Shown here: one piece after another, positions 11,401-21,800 of the stretch
Layout of the letters: every line of letters begins with the position of its first letter
Position numbering within the stretch: the stretch's first letter is position 1
Origin: Progne subis subis
Taxonomy: Eukaryota; Chordata; Aves; Passeriformes; Hirundinidae
DNA length: 64,000 nucleotides
Direction: 5' to 3'
NCBI GenBank assembly: GCA_022316685.1
Contig: JAKJHU010000036.1
Span: 4,165,036-4,229,035 of the forward strand
Translations under genes and position numbers: made by a program
The notes under the pieces: generated by a model
Seen by the model: only the letters and a program-made list of their open reading frames with translations
Database searches by the model: none
Told to the model about the DNA's origin: nothing

Positions 11401-14239
11401 CTTGAGACCCCAGTACCTGCATATATATCACAGATACTTTCAGGGGAAGAACAAACTTCCTTAGGTCCTTCTAAAAGTCCTGCTCAAAAGCGTAAGCCAG
11501 TGACATTGAGCTCTTTCAAGCTCAGACAGAAAATATGCGTCAGGAAAAGATTTCCCACTTAATTTAGTAATCCTAAATTGCTGTAAACCCAAGCTTGAAC
11601 TGAGAAACCTTCTTCTCTTCCACATGATCTTCTCTAAGTCATACATTTAGTCCTTTTTGGATTTCACTGGATTGCACCTTCTGAAAGTCCAACTGCAGCC
11701 ACCTTGCTGCAAACATTTTCATCACAGATAGCAAGCTATACATCTGCAAGAGAACCTGGGTGCACCCATTTGCTATTTCTCTCCAATTCAGCCACATTCT
11801 CAGAGACAGCTCTATGTTCTCCAACCTGTTCTCCAACTCAAGTTACTCAGAAGAACAGGAGTACAGAATGAATATGGACATTGAGGAGTGGAGTATGAAA
11901 GTCAGGTGTGTAAGCACACCTCCATGTGCTAGCGAGGTGATGACACTCCTATATACCTTATTTTCAGGAGATAGTGTTTGAAGAAGTCACCACTAGTTTG
12001 ATTAATCCATTTTCAAAAGATGAGCATTTAGTGTTTAGATGATGAATCTCTGAGTGGCTAAACAGCAATCACTGCACATTGAGTTTTCTGAAAAATCTAT
12101 TCTGGCCCAATTCATAAGGAGAGATAACTACGAAATGACATAGAGTAACATCAAAATAGTCATATCAGCTAAACATGGGTATTGGATGGGAGCTGCCTCT
12201 GTGATGGCAAGAAATGTAGGATATATACTACATCTATCCCAGTTTACATTTTCTTGAAATGGGAATAATATTGGCTAGATCATGAGTTTTCCTTCAAGAT
12301 GAAGAACTCAAAATGCACACAGAGCAACCAGAGGCTATTAGTCTTCTAAAGAATTTTTCTTTTGCCCACAAAGAGAATAGTAAATGCATTTTCCCAGCTT
12401 TAGTTACATACTGTCTCCCAAGTTTTATTTTAGTAAAAATGTCTTTTGAAGATCCTGTATTGGGAAAATACTCCAGACATAAAAGAAGTTCCACCCTTGA
12501 GAATTGCTGCAATGAAATGCAAGCAAAATTAGATTATAGATTGCCCAGAAACAGAGTATGTGTTCTCTGAATTTCTTTGAACAAGCCTCCCCCTCTAGGA
12601 GAGGATGATGTGTGTGTAAATAATCCCAGACACAATGGATGGCAGATGTCTTCACACTAAGTACCAAAAAATATTGCTAACTTACTGTAAGGTGGTACTA
12701 ATTAGTTCCATATCTGTCTACTGGAATAGCTTTTTCTTCCTTAATATTACCTCAAATAAATTGACGATACCAAGCAGTCTCAAAGGCAAAGGAAATGTCA
12801 CAGTTATTAGGCAGGAAAAGAGATGGTTTGGCACCTGACTCTTCCTTTCCTTCAGAAAGCTTCTGGTATTCTTTCTAAGCCCTGGGTGCTCTCTGTCATT
12901 CCTTCACATGCCACATTCCCCTTCATTATAGCTTCAAGTGACTTCCCTGTACTGCTCTTCCTCCAGCTCCTTAGAGACTCCTCTCATGCCCCATGGGTAC
13001 CATTGGATGCCACAATGGAAATATCTGCATGGGGGAATAAGGCACTCGGGTGTGTGGTAACTTGGGCAAACTTCTTGTGAGATCAGATTGATATTTCACC
13101 TTTTTTGGTTTTTTTTAATTGACAGAGGTTTCATGTGAAAATCCCAGTGATGATATGTTATGTTCGCAATTGTGCTGGACCACAAGGGTCCCTGGGTGCA
13201 TCTTTCTCTTGAAGAGTGAAAAAGTGGTATCACCAAAGCTTCATTGCCTTAGGCACTAAAATTAGACATTATTCATGGCAAACTGTTTGTGTGTGTGATC
13301 CAGCCCTGCCCTTTCTAACAATAGTTTTAAAACTGTAAACCACATTAACACTGAAATTACCAATACCAGCAAATTGGGTTGAAGGGAATAGTTCATTACT
13401 TAGTTATTTCTGCAGATACTTATCAGAGAGCAGCAATTATTCCATTTCCTATATTCCACACTTGGAAAAATCTGGAAATTTAGGGTGCTATTAACCAGAA
13501 TACTAGTAGTCTAGAGAAGACGAAACTTTACTAATGTGATGTGTAACAATAATCTGGCATACTTTTCCATACATACATGTATTTTGACTGTGGTTCTTAT
13601 CAGGATGTTCTGGCTTTTTATTACCATTTATTTATCTTTTTATGCATACAGATTTTAGTTTCTCTCTCTTTTTTTACATCCAGGTAAACAAATATGAGTA
13701 AATGTCTTTGTGTGTCCAAGCATACGTAATAGTCCCTTTGGAAAGGGAGTGCTTTATCAATGACAACAGAACAAGGAGTCTGCTTAATAATGCCTGCACG
13801 TATGCCGTGGAGGTTAGAATCTAAGAAATGAAAACCCTTAAGCATAACCTGATTTGTTCAGAAAAACCATCTGGGACCTCACCAGACAGGCTTTTCCTGA
13901 GGTCACCTGATGAGTAAATCAGTGAGAAATGGAAATACCTTGTTTATAGGACAGGGTTTCCCTTCTTCTCAGAGCTTTTAGCCTTAACACCATATCACGA
14001 CCACTGTCTTCCTCACACCTCCTGGTCCATATAATCTGTTCCCTTGGGTGGCAGAACAGCAGATCCCACCATTCAGAGACTGGCTTTGCTAAACTCACAT
14101 TTTCTAAATTTCCCTACGCTCATGCTGGTGAAAGAAGCAGCCTCTAATTTGTGCTCTTGGCTTCTTTATATTCAGCTGGCTCCTGAGGTCCGCCCTCAGA
14201 GCCCACCAGGACACTCGTCTGTCCAGCCTCCACCTCCTT
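8476..14239. other. Intergenic sequence 5' of COL9A1
   Basis: 5.8 kb without a supported gene. Short frames on both strands show no domain features. A block at about 10790-10990 is richer in homeobox-type TTAATTA words and might be regulatory. By distance the final 1-2 kb is the likely upstream regulatory region of the long form. Confidence 0.6.
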
Positions 14240-14425
14240 CCCTTGGAAATATTAAAACCAGCCCAGCAGACTGCACCTCCCTCTCTGCTGGGTCCTGGTG
14301 GAGCAGGAGCAGCTGTCTGCACCCACTGTTGCTCTCCTCTGTCGGACTAATGAGAGGGAAGCAGGCAGTGTGACGATATACCCTGCATATTCACATGAGA
14401 GAAGTGAAGAAATCCAGCAGTGAAG
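14240..14425 (+). promoter_or_regulatory. COL9A1: Proximal promoter and 5' UTR region of the long-form transcript (boundaries unknown)
   Basis: This stretch lies directly before the exon 1 ATG and is more GC-rich than the flanking intergenic DNA. An AT-rich ATATTAAAAC lies at about 14247-14256 and could act as a weak TATA-like element, but no clear TATA box or initiator is visible. The human upstream COL9A1 promoter is known to respond to SOX9. I see no convincing paired SOX9 site here. The transcription start is inferred to lie within or just upstream of this stretch. Confidence 0.4.
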
Positions 14426-14439
14426 ATGAAAAGCCACTG
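14426..14439 (+). CDS. COL9A1: COL9A1 exon 1, coding part (start codon, MKSHW split codon)
   Basis: The 14 coding bases read Met-Lys-Ser-His plus the first two bases of a Trp codon, then a gtaaga donor. The Trp is completed by the first G of exon 2, giving MKSHWKI. This parallels the start of the human long form, which also splits after a short Met-Lys...Trp leader. The 5' UTR part of the exon is not bounded. The start is chosen on this residue and phase match, not on codon statistics, because the coding part is very short. Confidence 0.85.
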
Positions 14440-15847
14440 GTAAGAGAACAAGTGGGATTTAGAGACATCTGTAAATAAGAGATTAGAACAGTGAAAGTTG
14501 TCCTTGCCAGCATTATATGAGGGAACTACAATAGGAAGACCTTTATTGACATGTTTTATTATAAAGCAAAAATAAAATGCTGTCATGTAAAGAAATTATC
14601 TTGTCAAAGAGATTGTCTTGTCAAATCTGTTAACAAATCCTTAACTGGTATTTTATAAGTTTAATATGCATGGCTTGGAGGAGAAATTCAATAACAAAAC
14701 CTGTCAGAAACTATAGATTCATACTGGAGTTTCCATTCTGTTTGCAGGAAAATTACAGCTTTCTTTTGCCTGTGTAGTTTTCTGTGGTCTTTCATCTCAG
14801 CCACTATCCAGCACCAATCAAGTAAGGAGATTTTTTTCCTACATTTTATCTTTGTGTAATTTTGAATGTCAAAAGAATTATTCTGTGTTTATTCAAACCT
14901 AAAATCCTCTGCAACTAGCTATCACACAAAATGAGAGCTGTCTATGTGCACTTATATATGGATGGATGGATAGAAAGGTATATATGAAAAACAAGGAAAA
15001 AGCAAGAGCTGTGTGTGTTTCTTCAAATTTGCTATTAGATATATTTTTAAGGTAAGGACTAAAATCTGGATGTAGATGGTAAATACAGGACACAGACCTT
15101 CCCTGTTTTTCAGTGCTTCTGAAAGTGCTTCAGTTAGATTTTCTTCTGCTACATGTGGCAGTAAACTGGTTCTACTTTATTTGCTGGGCATAAAGTGTAA
15201 ATGGCTGGATGTCAGCCATGTGTCTCATCAAAGAATATAGAATGAGGTCTTTTCTAAGGTGTAACGCATCAACCTGAATGTTCTCTTTAAGCCTATGTTG
15301 TCAGAAGGAAACCCACATTTAGGGTTGAGCCTTTGCAGCACACAAGAGGCTCTCTGTAGGTTAGAAATATTTCTCCTTCCAACTTCCCCTCTTCATTCTT
15401 CCCTACCCACACTTTGCTACAGGTTTTCCAGATTGATTTGATGCTGGACTTGTACATGGCTCTTAAATTCTTCAAATAAATGCTTATTTTTCCTTACTCC
15501 TTCCTTAGTTCTGGATAGGGAATCTTCTAGGTTTTATGGTCATGACAAAGGTTTATTGACAAATAATATTCTGAAAATTTGGAGTTTTAAATTTAATATT
15601 CCTCAAAAATTTTTTTTCTCCGCTCTCATTTGGGTAAACAGAAAAGGTCTGTAAAATTGTCTTACCATCACCCTGCATTTCATGAATGTTCATTTTCTGA
15701 TCAAATTCGGTACAGAGGAAAGTGGGAAAGCTTGGAATACCAGAGAGGATGGAAAATATGCCAATTGATTTACAACTTCTTTAGTTGTCATGAGGTTTGT
15801 TTAAGTTTCTTTGGGAGTAGGGACACTGTTGATTTAGGTAACTGGCC

Positions 15848-15879
<32 letters not shown>

Positions 15880-18800
15880 TTTGCTTGAACCACAAAATGT
15901 TACAACCCAAAACTTACTTACACAACAGGCCTTCTTAAACTATTACTATTTCTCAACAGCTCTGCAAGAGAAGAATTATTATAACATTTTCATTTAAATG
16001 CTTGAACAAAAAATTAAATAGCATATCAAGTTATAATTTTAATTTGTAACTCTCTAGAAAAAGGTGATAATTTTCCTGATACCTCTTACTAAGTAGAGTT
16101 TAAATTATTATATACCTCTAATTATTATTATTTATAGCTCTGTTTAATTCATAATAATTTTACAGTTGCTTCAGTTAATTTTATAATGTGATCTGTGGCA
16201 ATATGCAGGCACATGGTTAGTAAATTCACTTTTTTTTTTTTTTTTTTTTTTTTTAGGATTGCCAGTTATTCTGGGTGCCAGTCACAGAATTGATATCTGC
16301 CCAACAATCAGGATTGGCGAAGATGATTTACCAGGCAAGTAGCATCCTGACTTTTTCGGGAAAAAGCTGCAGTTTAAAAAATATTTCAGGTTGTATTCAA
16401 CTTTGTGACAGCACAATTCTCAAATTAAAATGAAAGTTACATTATGGGTATGTATATTTTTTCTTGTAGGTTTTGACCTGATTTCTCAGTTTCAAATAGA
16501 AAAAGCTGCTTCCCAAGGAATTATTGAGAGAGTAGTGGGATCCACTTCTCTACAAGTAGCTTATAAATTGGGACCCAACGTAGACTTCAGGATACCAACC
16601 AGGTAATGCCTTCTTTGTTTGGCTTTAAAAATATAGATATTTTACAATCTTATTTTTAAGTGGTAGATCTCCCACCAGCTAGATCACCCAATTTGAAAAG
16701 TTTTTGGAAGGGGAAAGAGGAATTGAATATTTTTTCTCTTTTTCATTGTCACCACCAGATCAGACTGATTCTGTAGCAGCAATTTCAGAGATTTCCACAA
16801 TCCTCTAACCAGTGATGTTGCTCAGTGCCTCAAGATTTGCTGATACTAGGGGATTCTTCTCTAGAATGTAATGTCACAAGTTGCTGATTTTACTTTAAAT
16901 AGGGAGGCAAAGACAATGTAATAGAAGGAGAGGGAAGAAGGTTTTCTTAAAATATTGACACAAAGAGATCTTTCTGATCTTGTGAGAATTGCAGAAATGA
17001 GGTAGGATAACAACTCACTGATTTTGAGGTAAGGGGATTTTTTCATTGTTTGTTTTAGGTAACAGGTACATGAATGTTCCTGGCTGGTTTATGGTCACAT
17101 AATCTATAAAAGTTGAAAATTATTATTCAGTATGTTACAGTGAATTTGTGATAGAAGTCAGGATTTAGGAATCTAATTATGCTTGTGCTTTACAGGCCAG
17201 ACTTGCTGCTGGTGAAGGAATACTGACAGTACAGCAGTACAGTACAGATGTCTTTGCCAAATTTAGGCAAGTCTGGATTCTGTTCCAGCACCTTATGCAA
17301 TTAAGAATGCCTCAGCTTAGCAATTAAGTGACAAGACCATTAACTGGACTACTGTTTCAGCTAGGAATAATTGGATTGTAAAGTGTTTCTGTCTTACTCC
17401 ACCTATCAGTAACAACTTTTCTTGCTGCAATCCTCCCTGCCTCCTACCTTCATAGCCACCAGATCAAGCTACTTTAGAGTTTAAGTGTTTGGTTACATTG
17501 GACTCATGATTACTTTCAGTCCCAGATGCAAATCAGGGCTGCCTAGTGCATGACTGTGTATCCAAACAAAGTCAGCAAACAGGATCATCACTCTGCTAAA
17601 GAGGGGAGATTCTCAGATAAAAACAGCAATATTTTCACTTTTAAGAGAGTTTAGATTTATAACTAGAGGTGGCTATAGTGAAATAGGTGCTTGATATATA
17701 TGTTACCCCTGAACAAGCCTATGTCAACTGCCTTACTACAGCATCTGAGTTGACTCCTACCACTGGGGTCGTTGACCCAGGAAATGGATTTAAGATTTGA
17801 GTCCCGACCGTGCTCTAGTGCCTCAGTGCTCCTCTATCACGGAGCCCGAGCTCGCTGCTCTGCTCCAGAGTTAATTTACAGCGTGGCCCTCTCAGGGGGA
17901 GGGAAGAGGCGGAAAGGGGAGGGAAGGCAGGGCAGGCAGGGCAGGGCGGGGCAGGGCAGGGCGGGGCAGGGCAGGCAGGGCAGGGCAGGGCGGGGCAGGG
18001 CGGGGCAGGGTGAGGCAGGGCAGGGCAGGGCGGGGAAGGGCGGGGCAGGGCAGGGCAGAGCAGGGCAGGGTGGGGCAGGGTGGGGCAGGGCAGGGCAGGG
18101 CGGGGCAGGGCGGGGCAGGGCGGGGAAGGGCGGGGCAGGGCAGGGCAGGGCAGGGCAGAGCAGGGCAGGCAGGGCAGGGCAGGGCGGGGCAGGGCAGGGC
18201 AGGGCAGAGCAGGGCAGGGCGGGGCAGGGCAGGGCAGGGCAGGGCAGGGGAGGGTGGGGCAGGGTGGGGCAGGGTGGGGCAGGGCGGGGCAGGGTGGGGC
18301 AGGGCAGGGCAGAGCAGGGCAGAGCAGGGCAGGCAGGGCAGGGCAGGGCAGGGCAGGGCGGGGCGGGGCAGGGCAGGGCGGGGCGGGGCGGGGCAGGGCG
18401 GGGCAGGGCGGGGCAGAGCAGGGCAGGCAGGGCAGGGCAGGGCAGGGCAGGCAGGGCAGGGCAGGCAGGGCGGGGCAGAGCTGCCCGGCCCGCCCCGGCC
18501 CCTGCCCCGGAGCTGTCCCTGCCCGTGGTGCTGAAGCGGCACCCGCCGGGGCTCACACAGGGAATCGCCTTCCTGCCCGGGAGCTCCCGCTGCGTCCAGA
18601 GGGGCGGGAGGAAAACCAGAGTGAGTTTGGGAAAAATGGCCAGCATGGCTTTCCCAGATGGATGGCTGATATAGCCCAAGTGCCATAGGAACGCTGGGGA
18701 GCAACGCTTATCAAACACGCTGGCAACAGGGAAATAATTTTTTAGGCTGACTGACATATGATTATTATACGAAGGCAGAGGAGCCCATTTTAGAGTGGCT

Positions 18801-21800
18801 TTATGGTATGGGAATGAAAGCTCAACTGGATGGGCATAGCTCAGTATTCAGTCTTTGATGTAGCAATAGCTTATGACTTGAAAAACTCACAGAGCTTCTT
18901 TAAAATGCTACTGAGTTGTAGCCTGATCTTTTTTTGCTGTTTTGCGTGCTTGCCCAGAAGGATATCCCAGAATGAACAGAAATGATTGCACACAAGTCAT
19001 AACTGAGCTTCTCCCATCAGTCCAAATAAGTTCCCATTGGCCAGTGCTTCTTCTGGAGTAAAATCTGCTGAAGGATCAATACAGTGTTCTCCATGTAATG
19101 GTGTGGTGTAATAATGGTGTAATAACCTTGTGTGGAACAGCCATGACATATAGCTGTTTTCACTGGAAATGGTGAACCCATCATTTTTCAATTTAATCTA
19201 TGTACAAGTTGTAGGTGTTGACCAGTTAGTAAGTACAAAATTAATCCTGTTATTTTGGATAATAATTGTGTTTATTTTTAATGGAAATCTTAAAAATATA
19301 TATTGGCGCAAAGAAACGAGTTCATGACACTTTTTTTATACGTGGGAAAAGGGCTAATTTTCTTTGTGCATTGGACGAAACCTTAAACCTTTGACTTCAT
19401 AAATGCACCTGTCACAACACACACACACAACCCCCCCAAACAGTAGGGAGGAAATGTATAAAGCTTTATCAGTAAACTTGAAATATCCAGAGAATTTGAA
19501 ATGCCAATTTTTTTTTTTTTTTTTTTTTTTTTTCTTCCCCTTTGGGAATATTGCTTTTTTGTGAAGCAGCACACTTCAAGTGCATGTTCTTGAAGGTCTG
19601 GCTTTTCTACATTCAGCCACCAAAACTCTCCAGGTCCTTTTCCTTTCACATTGTGAGTAAGCTATCCCACCCAGATACTGATGATGACGCTGAAATAGAA
19701 AAGACAAATTGCAGCTAGGAAGCTAATTGGGTCATAAGAGAATTAATTAGCTCAAAAGTGGAAGTTTCTGAAGAATAAAGATCAGCTGAGGGTAATGAGT
19801 CCCAACAAATGGCTTCAGGTTAATGACTTAGGACAGATGCTTTTAAAAGTGCTGAGCTAAGTTTTATTGTTATTACTTCTTCAATTACTGCCAGGCAGTG
19901 TCTGCCAGGTTAGCTGTGATTCTATGCAGTTTCAGGAGATGCAGACACGAGTGTGTCCAGATTGATTGAAAGAGCCTTCAGCCCTGGGCACACAATACTG
20001 CATTATCATAAGAACAGCCGCAGCAATTTCCACAGCCGTCTCCAGTGGGTTGTGCTAACATTTCTAAAATCTTTATTTAGCAAGGACTAAGTTAAGTCAG
20101 TGAACAATGGAGATCACCTAAGAAATTAACTCAAAACCCTACCAAATTTAATAAAATAAACACTTTCTCTGTAGAATTCAAATAGGTATATAGCTGAGAT
20201 TTTAACTTACTCTTCTGCTCTTGATGAATCCTGGGGTCAGTGGGATGGGTCAGGGCCCTCCTCACCATAGGTCAGATAACTTACCTTTATTGTATTGAAG
20301 CCTGGGTAGGACTTGGCTTTGGAATCTCAAAGAAATCTTCCTGGTAAGTATTCAAAATAAAGGAATAGTGAGAGTATTTATGAAAAAGATGAAAAGAAAG
20401 AGTAGTGTTTCAGAAGTTCTCCTAGATGAACTAGAAATGTTTCAAAATACCCACCTGCAATACCTGAAAAATGTAGGCAAATATTCAAATATCTAATAAA
20501 AAATTTGACCTAACCTAAAACAACTAGATATTTCCTTGTATACTCATACTACTGATGATAGTATGAGTATACAAGGAAAGCAGGACTGGAATGTTTTCTT
20601 ACAAACTGAAGAAAAAACCTAAATTAAATAAAAATCTCTGATGGTTTATATCCCTAACAATTTTAAGTTGGTATGAAATTAGTCAGGAATAAATCTGGAT
20701 TTTGGCCTTTTCATATGTTTTCATATAAATCATTTCTTTGCTTATTGTCCTGAATCTAAATTTATAATTGCTTTGCTCCCCTTCCATAAATCAGTGGAAT
20801 TGGAAAAAACTATGTTAAAAGTAATTTCCAGAAATAATTTGAGTGCTTATACAGCTATGAGCTGTTCAATAAAGTTAGAGAGTCCATCACTCTTCACTTG
20901 TCAGTGAGATGGAGGAATAGCTTCTCTAAAATTATTTATTTAAATATCATGCTAAATTTACCATGGTTTCCAAATATTTACCATTTTAAGTTGCTGACTT
21001 CAGAAGGGTTTTACCTGTATAAGGATTACAGGCTTTTGGATAAAAATGTGTCCTGAAATACAGTTAAACCACTAAAGGATCATTACTGTTGGAGTAGCTG
21101 AGATGAGAATGTCTCTGCTTTGCTTGTAGAATTATAGGTGTAAATCTGACACAGTAACAGCCCCCTGCACAGTAGCTTTCTGGTGATGGGTCGTGCTTCA
21201 CTTTGTTGAGTCATGTTACTGATACTGAACCTTTAGTCTAAAGGCAGCAGTTCTTCTCATTGGTTATTATTATTTTTTAAAAATATGAATACTTACCCAT
21301 GTTTGTGAACTGTGTTTTTATCTTTAGTGTTTGATTAGTGAATAGTTATATAGTGTTTGATTAGTGAATAGTTATATTTTTTATAATTTAGTTTACTCTT
21401 ACCAATGTCAGAAGCTCTTACATTATTTCTCTCCTTTGCATTTGTTCTGAAAAAGTGAACACATTTCTTTCCTATTTTAATGTCTGAAAAAAGCAGAACC
21501 CATATAATGTCTTGAAAAGTACTAAGTCTATAGCTAAATATGGTGCAAAGGATTCATTTGCCAATCTGGTGTAAACAATCTTTTAATCCAAAAGTATGTT
21601 CATGTACTAGGGTTTTTGTTTCTTTTGTTGTTTTGTATTTTGTCAGTCAACTGAGGTCAGATGAGAATGTGTATGATAGTTCAATGAGTATTGCCATGAC
21701 AGCAAAACTTAGCAGTGCAGAGAAATACTGAAGACCTCTTCACAGGACAATCTGGGATTAGTACTGCTTCTTTTAGGCTCAGTGTATCCGACACCCTGGA

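Larger units (their letters stand above)
14822..16256 (+). other. COL9A1 intron 2
   Basis: 1435-nt intron. It contains a 28-nt pure T run (15849-15876) and ends in a 25-nt pure T run (16230-16254) that serves as the polypyrimidine tract of exon 3. No other feature is recognised. Confidence 0.8.

Noticed and set aside
13000..13020. Inverted pair of CATTG/CAATG words as a SOX9 dimer site
   Set aside because: The orientation is the reverse of the usual SOX9 dimer arrangement, and such a pair occurs easily by chance.
17772..18757. Very long open frames on both strands (up to 300 codons, Ala-Gly-Gln-Gly-Arg or Pro-Cys-Pro-Ala repeats)
   Set aside because: They are produced by the stop-free GGGCA pentamer array read in any frame, and no real domain or splice structure accompanies them.
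20531..20579. Hairpin as a microRNA precursor
   Set aside because: The stem is only 21 bp with a 7-nt loop, too short for a normal Drosha/Dicer substrate, and the perfect pairing is atypical for animal microRNA precursors.
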